From assembly GCA_963795935.1 (NCBI GenBank), contig CAWCJO010000004.1:1522900-1586899 (forward strand): a stretch of 64,000 nt of DNA, in the 5' to 3' direction. Positions 18,635 through 27,179 of this stretch are shown one piece after another. The notes beneath the pieces were generated by a model. The model was not told the DNA's origin, made no database searches, and was given only the letters and a program-made list of their open reading frames with translations. Position numbers and translations under genes: made by a program. Source of the DNA: JAICMB01 sp963795935. Its GTDB lineage: Bacteria; Acidobacteriota; Terriglobia; Bryobacterales; Bryobacteraceae. The stretch's first letter is position 1. Each line of letters starts with the position of its first letter.

Positions 18635-21382
18635 CTAATAAGAAACTTCGATCGAAAGTGGTCCTTCGCTATGCTGCAACAGTACGCTGCCGTCCGATTC
18701 AAAGCCAGGATAATCTTTTCCGTTCAGCTTGACCTCGCGGACGGGGGTGGAACCGGGATGGCGGAACGAAATCTCGATGCTTTTCCACGCGCCGGGGGGC
18801 GGTTCGATATGGGCTGAAATGGCGCGGCCGTCGGGACTCGCGGACGTTTGGAACGAGAGAGTGCCGAAGAAAGTCGGCATGCGCCGCGCTTCGATTTGCT
18901 TGCCGGATGCAAACCATGCCCGCGGAGCGCCGCGCAGTAGAAACAACTTACCGGTTTCGATGTCGTCCCGCAATTCCTCCACGACGAGAGCGTTGCGCAA
19001 CATCAGGAGCGTATCGGCGTTCGCGGCCGAATTAGGAAAAGAATAATCCGCGCCCACAAAGCCGCCGTTCTGCGTGTTGTAACCGATAAACGGCGAGCCT
19101 TCGGAGGCGACGTAGACGTATCTCGACATGCCGAACGCCAGACGGGCATAGAGGCCGAGGAGAAAGTCTTCGATGCGGCCTTGGCGCAGGCGGTAATCGT
19201 AGTAGCCGCCATCATACACGTTGTTTACCCATCCAAACGGACGATCGGTTTGACTGCGCGCGCGGGTGAGGCCAAGGACAAAACCGTTGTGCCGCTGCAC
19301 ATAGTCGGCCAGCCATTGACCAACTTCATCGTCCGGATTGAAGAAGTGGTAGTGAAACTCCATGTCGACCCAATAGTGGAAATAGGTTCCTTGCAGCCTT
19401 CCCAGCGCGAGATCGTCGTAGGGATCGGGACCGTACTCGGGCGTTTGGCGAAAGAACAAGGTCTGTAAGTCGACGAACGGCGGCTGGCCCGGTGTTCGAA
19501 TCGCAGCGCGTTCCATCGCGCTCATAAGCGTGCGGCGAAAATCGGCGGCCTCGTGAAGGTACTCTTCGCCGCGTTTCCTGTCAAGGCCGGTAATCACGAG
19601 AAAGTGGCCGAAGTCCTCAAGGCCTTGGCAGTTAGTTATGTTGTGCGCGGGAACGTAAACAGTCTGAGTGCTCGCCTGAACATCGACGCCGGGCTTATCG
19701 GGAGGAAGCAGGCCCCAATAGAGCGGCTTTTCCCCATTCACCTCCTTCATGGTGCTGTGGCGATCGGAAATGATCTCATCCGCTACGCGGTAGTAATCCG
19801 ATTTGAAACGGTCGAAGAGATCGGTCTTGCCGGTGAGGCGGTAATCTTCCAAAAGATGGTGGAGAACCATGGCGCGGCGGTTCTGATATTTTCGTCCGGC
19901 GCCTTCGCGGTCTACGCTCATGCGCAGAAAACCGGCCTGCATGGCGTCGGCATAGCCTTTAAAGCCATACATGGCGAACACGTGCGTAGCAAACCCGTTT
20001 TCCTGCGGGTAGGTGGAATCGTTATAGCGGAGACCGGAGCCGTAGGTGAAACGCGGGCCGTCGGCGAGCACGAAGTTCTGAAGCAGGAGCGCGCGCCAGA
20101 CGTTGTTAATCCGTTTTTCGGGAACTTCGACATCGACAGCTTTGGCCAGGATGCCTTGCCAGAAATCGACGACTCTCCGATGCGCCGCATCGAAGTCGGT
20201 TATCGCGGTGGGGCGGGGAAGGCCGCTGCTATCGGGGAGATACGGAATCGTGAAACAAACGCGCCGCGTTTCGCCGGCAGCGACGGTAAAAACGTGGCTG
20301 AGGCGGCCTTGAGCGTCGTTGAAAGCGCCGTCCGTACCGCTGTCCACGAGCAACACGGCGCCCGAGTCGTCGAGCACCTCTCGCTTTGCAAAGCGCGGAC
20401 GAGAGCCGTCATTTAGAATGACGTCAACGTCGAGGATGGCCTGTTGCGGCGCGCCGCCCGTATTCGTGATTTCAAAGCCGGCATAGGCGACGTCCGGTCC
20501 AGCGGTATTGTCCTCCGGTTTTACTGCGAAGGCAGTCTCGCGATAACGGATGCCATTGTCGATGTAGTCGGCGGTGACGATGGGAAGATAACCTCGCTCA
20601 TATCCGATACTCGAAAAATTATTTCTGTTGCGCCCCAGTAACTCCGCGCTTTTCCCCACGCGAAATTCGACGACGGTGTTGAAGGCGAGCGGCTGTGTTG
20701 CAGTCGCGCCCAGCCGGTCGGTGAGCCTTCCTTTGATCAGATTGGCCGCAATCGCGCCATTCCAGTAAATCGCAAACTCGTCGTTGTAGCCGGTAGGGGG
20801 ATCGCGCGGGTCAGAATAGCTGCCCAGGACCGTGCGGTCGAGAATCTTGCCGGGATAATACGAGCACAGGGCCGCATAAGAGGGCTCTCCGGCCGCGAGG
20901 ATCTTTTTTGCAAGCGGATCGTCCGGACCCTTGGTCATCAGACCTTCCCATCGCTTGCCGGCTTGCATGGCGGCCTGTTCGGCGGGCGTGAATTCGATAT
21001 CCTGCGCCCATGAATCCGTGAGCGCAACAAATTTTTGCTTGCGGGCGCGGGCGGTGGCGGGATCGGTGATAATGCCGGCGCGCTTCGTCCCGTCCGCGGA
21101 CCGCTCCGGCTGCGGTATCGGTTTCGAATCGCTGTATTCGTCTGAGAGGTAATCGATGAGGGCCTGCCGATCGCGTACCGGGGCGCCCCATCCGATCATC
21201 TTGTCTACTTCTTTTGTCCATGCCGCTTTGGAAAGCCGTTGCGAATGTATCAGGCGCAGGCTGTGGCACTGAATGCAGCTTCGCGCTTCATCGGCCTTGG
21301 CGCGGTCGGACGCCGATTCGGCCGCGAGACAAGCGGCCGCCGACAACAAGCAGCACGCGAGAGCGGCGCGCGTCGGACTCAT
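18635..21382 (-). CDS. Exported cytochrome c-type protein fused to a large uncharacterised domain
   Basis: 915 aa. Signal peptide (1-21, ALACCLLSAAACLAAES), one c-type haem site CIQCH (residues 36-40) in a small N-terminal domain, then about 780 residues that look like an all-helical barrel of the glycoside-hydrolase type with long aromatic, acidic loops (for example YWVDMEFHYHFFNPDDE) and a short beta-sheet C-terminus. I do not recognise the large domain. The ATG at 21382 overlaps the TGA of the upstream sulfite-oxidase-like gene (ATGA), so the haem domain is a possible electron acceptor for that molybdoenzyme. The longer upstream frame is only the other gene read out of frame. Confidence 0.65.
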   Translation of the reverse strand: MSPTRAALACCLLSAAACLAAESASDRAKADEARSCIQCHSLRLIHSQRLSKAAWTKEVDKMIGWGAPVRDRQALIDYLSDEYSDSKPIPQPERSADGTKRAGIITDPATARARKQKFVALTDSWAQDIEFTPAEQAAMQAGKRWEGLMTKGPDDPLAKKILAAGEPSYAALCSYYPGKILDRTVLGSYSDPRDPPTGYNDEFAIYWNGAIAANLIKGRLTDRLGATATQPLAFNTVVEFRVGKSAELLGRNRNNFSSIGYERGYLPIVTADYIDNGIRYRETAFAVKPEDNTAGPDVAYAGFEITNTGGAPQQAILDVDVILNDGSRPRFAKREVLDDSGAVLLVDSGTDGAFNDAQGRLSHVFTVAAGETRRVCFTIPYLPDSSGLPRPTAITDFDAAHRRVVDFWQGILAKAVDVEVPEKRINNVWRALLLQNFVLADGPRFTYGSGLRYNDSTYPQENGFATHVFAMYGFKGYADAMQAGFLRMSVDREGAGRKYQNRRAMVLHHLLEDYRLTGKTDLFDRFKSDYYRVADEIISDRHSTMKEVNGEKPLYWGLLPPDKPGVDVQASTQTVYVPAHNITNCQGLEDFGHFLVITGLDRKRGEEYLHEAADFRRTLMSAMERAAIRTPGQPPFVDLQTLFFRQTPEYGPDPYDDLALGRLQGTYFHYWVDMEFHYHFFNPDDEVGQWLADYVQRHNGFVLGLTRARSQTDRPFGWVNNVYDGGYYDYRLRQGRIEDFLLGLYARLAFGMSRYVYVASEGSPFIGYNTQNGGFVGADYSFPNSAANADTLLMLRNALVVEELRDDIETGKLFLLRGAPRAWFASGKQIEARRMPTFFGTLSFQTSASPDGRAISAHIEPPPGAWKSIEISFRHPGSTPVREVKLNGKDYPGFESDGSVLLQHSEGPLSIEVSY

Positions 21383-22554
21383 GATCGCTTCTCCACTGTG
21401 ACACCGATGGTGTCGACCGCGTTGTACAGATAGCCGGATGGATTCCACGTAGCCACGATCGGCTGGACTCTGCCCGCGGAGTCCGTCGCGCGCGACAGGA
21501 TAATGTGGTACCCGGGCTTGTCCGGGGTCCAATCGAGGCTCCACAGCCGCCATGCAAAAGGAAGCTTTTGCTCCGAGAGCTTCGCCGCGGTCCAGTGGCT
21601 GCCGGCATCGGTGGAGACATCCACGCGCTCTATTATTTCTTCGCCTGCCCAGGCGAACCCACGTATAACAGTGTGGCCCAGGTCGAGTTTTGCCCGATCC
21701 GCTGGATGCGTGATCGTCGATTTGACCGGCATGCCCTCGATCACTTCAAGCTCCGACGGAACCGGCGGCGAGCCGGGCGGCAAGGCATACTTGGGAAAAC
21801 GGTAGCCCGGATTCATGAAGAAGCCGGTGTTGGGTTTCATTTTGGGCGTGACGCGAATAACCCACTTGACCCAACTGGTTCCGTCCCAACCGGGCACGAT
21901 GAGACGCAGCGGAAAACCGTGAATGTCGGGGATGGGTTGGCGGTTCATTTTGAGGGCCAGCAGCGTGGAGGGATGGAGGGCCTTCTTCATCGGAAACGAG
22001 CGGACGAAATCGGGTGTTTTGGCGACGCCCACGTCGGCTCCGTTGACCTCGACAAACGGCGCGTTGAGGTCTGTTCCCGCAAGTTTCAGAACGTCGCTCA
22101 GCCGGGGACCGGTCCATTCCGCATTGCCGATGGCGCCGCGCATCCACTGGATACCCGGCACGCGGGGACGGTAGAATCCACGGCCGTTGCCGGTGCATTC
22201 CACCGTCGCGGGGACGGTGTGCTGCGGCAGCTTGCTCAAGTCGGCCAGCGTGAGGTGAAGCTCCTTCGCGACTTTGCCATTCACGGTGAGCGCGAACGAG
22301 TCGGCGTTTACCTCGGGCCGCGGAATGTGTTGCCGCACGAAGAACACGTCGTTCGGCGTCAGCCAGGAATTATAGTATTCAACCGGCGTTTCCAGGTCCT
22401 CGGGACGGTCGCTGTGGAGGATCATGGGACGCTTGCCCGGTATGGCCGGAGCTTCCTCGCCTCGCAGGGCCACTATTCCCGCCAAAGACGCAATGTACGC
22501 GAGCCAACGCCGGCGATTTCCGCCACTGCCGAAACTATTATCGATCTGTTTCAC
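21379..22554 (-). CDS. Sulfite oxidase-like molybdopterin enzyme
   Basis: 391 aa. An N-terminal export leader with arginines (GNRRRWLAYIASLAGIVAL) is followed by the molybdopterin domain, with the cofactor-ligating Cys120 in VECTGNGRGF and the block GFPLRLIVPGWDGTSWVKW, then the C-terminal dimerisation domain (about 260-385, with VDVSTDAGSHW and RLWSLDW). This is the SorA/SoxC-type architecture without a fused haem. Sulfite is the best guess for substrate, but other molybdoenzymes share the fold. It lies between a YeiH-like exporter gene and a cytochrome c protein, which fits sulfite oxidation with electron transfer to cytochrome c. Confidence 0.85.
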   Translation of the reverse strand: MKQIDNSFGSGGNRRRWLAYIASLAGIVALRGEEAPAIPGKRPMILHSDRPEDLETPVEYYNSWLTPNDVFFVRQHIPRPEVNADSFALTVNGKVAKELHLTLADLSKLPQHTVPATVECTGNGRGFYRPRVPGIQWMRGAIGNAEWTGPRLSDVLKLAGTDLNAPFVEVNGADVGVAKTPDFVRSFPMKKALHPSTLLALKMNRQPIPDIHGFPLRLIVPGWDGTSWVKWVIRVTPKMKPNTGFFMNPGYRFPKYALPPGSPPVPSELEVIEGMPVKSTITHPADRAKLDLGHTVIRGFAWAGEEIIERVDVSTDAGSHWTAAKLSEQKLPFAWRLWSLDWTPDKPGYHIILSRATDSAGRVQPIVATWNPSGYLYNAVDTIGVTVEKRS

Positions 22555-22578
22555 ATTGCCTCACAATTTCAGATTGCC

Positions 22579-23506
22579 TCACAAGCGAATCCAGTTTTGA
22601 CGGATCAGCAACAAGCTGGCGCTTGCCACAGCCGCCCAGAGCGCGACGCCTTGCGCCAGAGGCCGCCAACCGAGTTGTCGCAGTCCCGCGCGCGATAGTC
22701 CGGCTCCGATTAAGAACAGGGTAACGATAAAACCAACTCGCGCCGCGGCGGCGATATTGTCGAATAGCGGATGCGCGGCCGGGAACAGGGAGCGCGTCCA
22801 CGCCGCGAGCACGAAAAACACGATAAACCACGGCCAATTTCTTTTGGCCGCGCTGCGGAAAACAACTGCCGCGATCATGGTGAGCGGAACGATCCAGAGC
22901 GCCCGCACCAGCTTCACCGTGGCGCCGACAAGCAAGGCGGCGTGGCCGTATTTCAACGCCGCGCCGACAACCGAGCTGGTATCGTGGATCGCAAGGGCGG
23001 CCCACAGCCCGAACTGTTGTTGCGTTAGTCCCACGGCGGTTCCGATGGGAGGAAAGAGCAACAGGGCGATTGAATTCAACACGAAAACGGTCGTAAGGGC
23101 GACGGCGGTCTCCTCGTCGCTAGCATCGAGAATGGAGCGGGTAGCGGCAATGGCGCTTCCTCCGCAAATCGAAGTGCCGGCCGCAATAAGGAACGCGGCG
23201 TTTCGGGACACGCTCAGGAGCTCGGCCCAATGCGATGCCGGCGGCCATGGCGGCGGTGATCCCGAGTCCGGTGAAGACAAAACTGCCGCGGCCGGTATGA
23301 AGGACGGTCTGGAGATCCATGCCGAAGCCCAATCCGACGATGCTCCACTTGAGCAACTCGCGCGAGACCCGGAAGCAGGCGGCGCGCCAGGGATTCGCGT
23401 CCGCGAGTCCAAACGCCAAGCCGAGCGCCAGGGCGGCCGGAGGCGAACACGACGGCAAGCAGCACAGAGCGGCCGCGATCATGAATACAGCCTTTCTCAG
23501 CGCCAC
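22579..23506 (-). pseudogene. YeiH/UPF0324 family putative sulfate exporter, frameshifted
   Basis: Multi-helix membrane protein of the YeiH family. The first frame runs from MALRKAVFMIAAAL to GITAAMAAGIALGR; the rest continues in another frame from LLSVSRNAAFLIAAGTSICG to the C-terminus at 22579. The switch is near 23222, where one extra base interrupts the LGR-LLSVSR junction, and the 928-base span is 3n+1. All expected helices are present once joined. YeiH relatives are annotated as sulfate or anion exporters; position directly upstream of the sulfite-oxidase-like gene supports a sulfur-oxyanion role. Could be an assembly error. Confidence 0.75.
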
Positions 23507-23609
23507 AGCCTAGTTTCGTGCGGGGCGCGCCGGCCGTCCAATCGTATTTTATGATCCGGGATGCCGTGCGCTTATAGCGCGTTTCGCAGGTATACTTTTC
23601 ACTGGCAGC
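23507..23609. promoter_or_regulatory. Divergent control region between GntR regulator and sulfite/symporter operon
   Basis: A 103-base gap between two divergent starts. It contains the palindrome GTATAC (23590-23595), which resembles the core GTnnAC of FCD-type GntR operators, 15 bases before the regulator start. It probably holds promoters for both directions. Confidence 0.4.
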
Positions 23610-24314
23610 ATGAATACCGAAATTTCGCCGGCCGGCATGAAAAAGCTCAGAGTGCCTAGGAATTTAACGGACCTGGCATACAACAGCATCAGGGAGCACA
23701 TTGTCCGGGGCCGTCTTGATGAAAGTTCGCGCCTGACCGAGGATTTTTTGTGCCGGCAGCTCGGCATCAGCAAGTCGCCGATCCGCGAGGCGTTGAACAG
23801 ACTGGAGAGCGAGGGTCTGATCCGCATCGAGCCACGCCGCGGCGCATTTTTGCGGACCTTCTCAATCAAGGAGATCGACGATATGTACGATCTTCGCGAC
23901 GTTCTCGAAAGACATGCCGTCCGCACGGCCCGCGTTACGCCGAAGCTCCTCCAGGAATTGGGCCGGATTGTGAAACGCATGCGCGAATATCTGGAAGCGA
24001 ACGAAAAGGCGCGGTATATCGACGAGGACGTTGGCTTTCACAAACTTCTTGCTTCCGCGACAGGGAACGAGAAATTGCGGATGGTTCTTGAAAACCTACA
24101 GAGCCAGATCTGGCTGTCGCGGCGGAAAACCTACGATCTGTCGAGCAGTACGGCCTGCGATTTCCACGAAGCCATCATCGGAGCTCTTGAAGCGGAAGAC
24201 CGCGACCGGGCGGAGCAACTGATGGGAAAACATATCCAGACTGTCCGGACAAAGCTGCTGGAATTTTTGGCCGCGCAGGAGACGGACGCCACAAGGGGGA
24301 ATACGGCGCAATAA
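23610..24314 (+). CDS. GntR family transcriptional regulator, FCD (FadR) subfamily
   Basis: 234 aa. A winged-helix DNA-binding domain (about 18-85: AYNSIREHIVRGRL, SKSPIREALNRLESEGLI, RIEPRRGAFL) is followed by an all-helical FCD ligand domain (about 95-225). The likely metal-site residues include the Asp/His of DEDVGFHKLL and the histidines in DFHEAIIGAL and GKHIQTV. It is divergent from the six-gene operon that begins with the YeiH-like gene, so it is the most likely repressor of that operon, with a small organic acid as possible ligand. Confidence 0.85.
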   Translation: MNTEISPAGMKKLRVPRNLTDLAYNSIREHIVRGRLDESSRLTEDFLCRQLGISKSPIREALNRLESEGLIRIEPRRGAFLRTFSIKEIDDMYDLRDVLERHAVRTARVTPKLLQELGRIVKRMREYLEANEKARYIDEDVGFHKLLASATGNEKLRMVLENLQSQIWLSRRKTYDLSSSTACDFHEAIIGALEAEDRDRAEQLMGKHIQTVRTKLLEFLAAQETDATRGNTAQ

Positions 24315-24383
24315 CGCGCCCGGGAAGGTGCATGCGGCCATTTCGGATTCCGGTGCTTCCTTATGGCACTGGCGACGGTTGCC

Positions 24384-24430
24384 GCCTGCGCACAGGAATC
24401 CTCGCGGGCAATGGTTATTTGTGCGCAGGC
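24384..24430. terminator. Inverted repeat between convergent genes
   Basis: GCCTGCGCAC at 24384-24393 and its exact complement GTGCGCAGGC at 24421-24430, with a 27-base loop, between the ends of the GntR and DUF1326 genes. The loop is long and there is no T run, so the role as terminator is only a guess. Confidence 0.3.
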
Positions 24431-24448
24431 GCCGCTGCGCCTCGGCGG

Positions 24449-25150
24449 TTATTCCGCGTAGTGAAAAGTGCCGAGGAACGAGCCGCGATTGCCGCTGTAA
24501 TTCCACACGGTGCCGAGGCCCTTGCCGTTGTAGTCGTTGGCGACCGTGTAGGCGGCCATGGCGTGGTCGACCGGGGTCAGCGGCTGGTAATAGACCGATT
24601 CGTTATGGCAAATCTGGTCGCCAGTGGTCAGGGCGAGGGTTTCGAGTTTGGCGAGCGGGCAGGCCGTCATGGTGGCCTTCATCGAATGGATGTTGCCGTC
24701 CTGGGCGGAGAAATCGATGGGCTGATACTCGAGGCGAACCACGTCGGCGAGAAGCTGGCCGCCCATTTTTTGGGCGAAGCTCTTGAGCGCCAGGCGCTGT
24801 TCGGCGTTGGCGCGTTCATCGACGATCAAGACTGCTTTGACGGGGTAGACATCGGGTGAGATGTCGCCGAGCGTGCTGTTCGCATGCACGACGCCCATGA
24901 CCGAAAGGCCATCGAGGTCGACGCCCTGCCACACGCCTTTTTCAATTTTCCAGCCCATGACGGCGAGGTCGCCGGCGAGTCCGACTTCGGAGTTTGCGAA
25001 GCAGGGTCCGGTGTAAACGTCGGCCGAGCGGGCTTCAATGTATTCGCCGCGAAGTTGAGTAGTGGGAAAGCTTCCGCAAAACGCCGGGGCGGCGAGCAAA
25101 CCCAAAAAACTGAGGCAAAGAGGCGCCGATGGGAAAGAGATTCTTCGCAT
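24449..25150 (-). CDS. DUF1326 family secreted protein, copy A
   Basis: 233 aa from MRRISFPSAPLCLS, with a signal peptide ending PAFCGS. The mature protein matches the DUF1326 family (LRGEYIEARSADVYTGPCF at the N-terminus, then GWKIEKGVWQGVDLDGL and CHNESVYYQPL). Function of the family is unknown. A second copy at 27940-28641 has the same length and direction and differs at only ten residues by my reading; several changes are in the signal peptide. The extra upstream codons to 25201 are not shared with copy B, which supports the start used here. Confidence 0.8.
   Translation of the reverse strand: MRRISFPSAPLCLSFLGLLAAPAFCGSFPTTQLRGEYIEARSADVYTGPCFANSEVGLAGDLAVMGWKIEKGVWQGVDLDGLSVMGVVHANSTLGDISPDVYPVKAVLIVDERANAEQRLALKSFAQKMGGQLLADVVRLEYQPIDFSAQDGNIHSMKATMTACPLAKLETLALTTGDQICHNESVYYQPLTPVDHAMAAYTVANDYNGKGLGTVWNYSGNRGSFLGTFHYAE
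24449..25150 (-). repeat. Direct repeat A (702 bp), partner at 27940-28641
   Basis: Same length and orientation as repeat B, offset 3491 bases, nearly identical through the central part. The similarity ends at the gene limits on both sides, so this is a gene duplication more than a mobile-element end. Recombination between the copies would delete the genes at 25.2-27.9 kb. Confidence 0.85.
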
Positions 25151-25279
25151 AGGTAGATTTTGACGCGGTACTGGCTGAAATAGCCAGCCCGTTTTCAACA
25201 AACCATTTTTTGCCGCCTCGGCTTGGCCACGCGTTTACCTCGGGAAAGATGGCGCGAACGGAGTGCGGCGGCAGCGGTC

Positions 25280-25711
25280 CTACTCAGAACTGGCGCGCGG
25301 CGTACTATCCGGCCATACGATCCACATGAACTTATGCTTGACCGGTTCCAGCTTTAATTCGCCTCGGAGATCATCCCGGATCGCGGTGAGCAGGGCGTCG
25401 GTTTGGGCCTCTTTGCGTTCGATTAATTTCCGCATTAATTCGCGTGTGAGGTCGATCTGAGCGGCAGTTCCAAAAAGCTGAAGCTCCGCAAACGCCAACT
25501 CAGTTTCAAAAAACTGTTCCTGGCTGAGCGGGCGGTTACTTGTGCGCGCGATGCGTCGATAGGCTTCGATCAGACACTGCGTGCGAATATCCCGCTGTTT
25601 ATTTACTCGTTCCCGCCGGGAGTTTAGCCAGCTGTTTGCGAACCATCCTACAACAACGATAATTGCGGCGATGAGGGCCGGAAGAATCGCTACGAAATCT
25701 TGAAGCTTCAT
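25280..25711 (-). CDS. Membrane-anchored hypothetical protein
   Basis: 143 aa with one N-terminal transmembrane helix (FVAILPALIAAIIVVVGWFA), then a helical, charged cytoplasmic region (SRRERVNKQRDIRTQCLIEAYRR and KLIERKEAQTD). No family recognised. The ATG at 25711 overlaps the stop of the upstream gene by four bases, so the two proteins are probably made together; both have the same anchor-plus-helical-body design. Confidence 0.6.
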   Translation of the reverse strand: MKLQDFVAILPALIAAIIVVVGWFANSWLNSRRERVNKQRDIRTQCLIEAYRRIARTSNRPLSQEQFFETELAFAELQLFGTAAQIDLTRELMRKLIERKEAQTDALLTAIRDDLRGELKLEPVKHKFMWIVWPDSTPRASSE

Positions 25712-26355
25712 CGTGGCGATACCACCTTGATCCGCTCAGGGCGCTTCCGGCGATTCCACCAACCGCGCGATTCTTTCATCTCAGCCTGTAGCGCCATAAA
25801 ATGTGAAGCCACGTCGCGGTAAAACGGGAAGAGCTTCTCCTCGGAATGGCCGAGGCGCTCCACAACTTCGCTGGGAAGGGAGCCGGCGAGCCAGCGATTC
25901 CAGATCTCTACGAAATCGATTAAGTTTTCAAGATACTCAATTGTCGAGACTTCGGCGAAGTGCATTTTTTCTACGAAGAGCTGGACCATCTTGCGGTAGC
26001 TGGGCATGATCTCTTCGGCGAATTGGCGATCATTGTACTTGAGAATTTCCTTGAACATCGGGAAACTCGCTTCTCTGACCTCTCGAATCCGTTGGACCCC
26101 GCCCTCTCGCCTGGCATTGCCGACAGTTTCCTGCCATGCTGCTCCTGCGGCTCCGCTGATCTTCAATTTTAGTTCCGCTTTCGCGAGCATTTCCGCGCGT
26201 ATTGCCAGCATGGGACCGTAGAGTTCACCGAGCTGTTCGCGGAAAAACCTGACCTGGCGCTCCCGCTTCTGATTGCGCGAGGTGAGCCATCCGCCGACGA
26301 GGACCCCGGCCAGTCCGCAAGCCGCGGAGGTGAGCCCGAGCAGAGCCGAATCCAT
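25708..26355 (-). CDS. Membrane-anchored hypothetical protein, partner of the next gene
   Basis: 215 aa. N-terminal transmembrane helix (LGLTSAACGLAGVLVGGWL) followed by a basic stretch (SRNQKRERQVRFF) and a largely helical body of about 170 residues rich in Glu, Phe and Trp. The tail is strongly basic (WWNRRKRPERIKVV). No family recognised. It is the first gene of a two-gene unit, overlapping the downstream gene by ATGA. It lies inside the DUF1326-bounded island beside toxin-antitoxin and Abi-like genes, so a host-defence or stress role is possible but unsupported by motif. Confidence 0.6.
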   Translation of the reverse strand: MDSALLGLTSAACGLAGVLVGGWLTSRNQKRERQVRFFREQLGELYGPMLAIRAEMLAKAELKLKISGAAGAAWQETVGNARREGGVQRIREVREASFPMFKEILKYNDRQFAEEIMPSYRKMVQLFVEKMHFAEVSTIEYLENLIDFVEIWNRWLAGSLPSEVVERLGHSEEKLFPFYRDVASHFMALQAEMKESRGWWNRRKRPERIKVVSPR

Positions 26356-26703
26356 GGTGCTCCTATCATCGCCGAACCGGGCTGATATGGGAATTTCCCG
26401 GCAAAACAGGCCGCAGGGTTACATCGCTTTGCGGCCGGGTCGGCCCGCCAACCGGTTCAAGCCGGATGTGGCCAACCGGTTAGCCGAATTTGTCCCAGTC
26501 GCCGGAAGTGACGTGGGCTTGGCTGATAATGCTGCGTAGCCTGCCCGCGGGGGCCTCGTGTTCTTTGGGAACGATGGCAGTGTCGGCGGGCTCCTCCGAG
26601 CGACTCGCGCCGCGAATGGCAGCCCTATGATCTCGTTCTTCACAACGGTTCGAGGTACGGCTACGGCACGAACACTAATGACCGATGCTGCTAGACTCCA
26701 AGT
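26356..26703. other. Gene-free stretch
   Basis: About 350 bases between the membrane-protein pair and the antitoxin gene. A short minus-strand segment near 26480-26560 reads like the end of a small protein (HEAPAGRLRSIISQAHVTSG) but I cannot place it in a gene. Confidence 0.35.
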
Positions 26704-26916
26704 ATGGATAAGGTTGAGGAGATCGAGGCCGCGATCAATAGCTTGCCCCCGGAGGAATTCCAGCGCATCGTCCAGTGGTTCCATGCCCTTGAGCAAACGC
26801 GATGGGATGAGCAGATGGATCGAGATTCCTCCACCGGCGCTCTGGATTTCCTATTTGAGGAAGCCGAGAATGAATCGGCGCAGGGGCTTGTTCGGGAGTG
26901 GCCCGCGCGGAAGTGA
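26704..26916 (+). CDS. Small antitoxin-like protein of a ParE/RelE-type module
   Basis: 70 aa, acidic and helical (VEEIEAAINSLPPEEFQRIVQWFHALEQTRWDEQM), the usual form of a short antitoxin preceding a ParE/RelE-like toxin. Its TGA (26914-26916) overlaps a GTG start of the toxin gene. It appears intact, while the toxin behind it carries a premature stop. Assignment rests on size, order and the toxin's sequence. Confidence 0.65.
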   Translation: MDKVEEIEAAINSLPPEEFQRIVQWFHALEQTRWDEQMDRDSSTGALDFLFEEAENESAQGLVREWPARK

Positions 26917-27179
26917 AGTCTGTCGCTTCCCGCCGTTTCTGGGCTTGCTTTAATTCGTTGCCCGGTCATGTTCAAGACTTGGCAGTCAAGAATTACCGCT
27001 TATGGCGCCGCGATCCTCACCACCGCTCACTCCATTTCCGCCGGTTGCAGGGCAGCGCGGATCGCTTCAGCATTCGCGTGGGCGACCACCATCGCGCGCT
27101 TGGCAAACTGACGGCGGACACGATCACTTAGGTTTGGATCGGCACACACGCCGAGTACGACCGGCTGATAGGTTCCTGA
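26913..27179 (+). pseudogene. ParE/RelE-like toxin interrupted by an amber codon
   Basis: The frame reads VKSVASRRFWACFNSLPGHV, KNYRLWRRDPHHRSLHFRRL, FSIRVGDHHRALGKLTADTIT, then TAG (27129-27131), then VWIGTHAEYDRLIGS and TGA. Members of this ParE/RelE-like group normally read DTITWFWIGTHAEYDRL, so the TAG sits where a Trp (TGG) is expected. The last 15 residues, part of the conserved core strand, are lost. The start may be the GTG at 26913 that overlaps the antitoxin stop or the GTG at 26898. Either the toxin is dead or the stop is read through. Confidence 0.7.
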
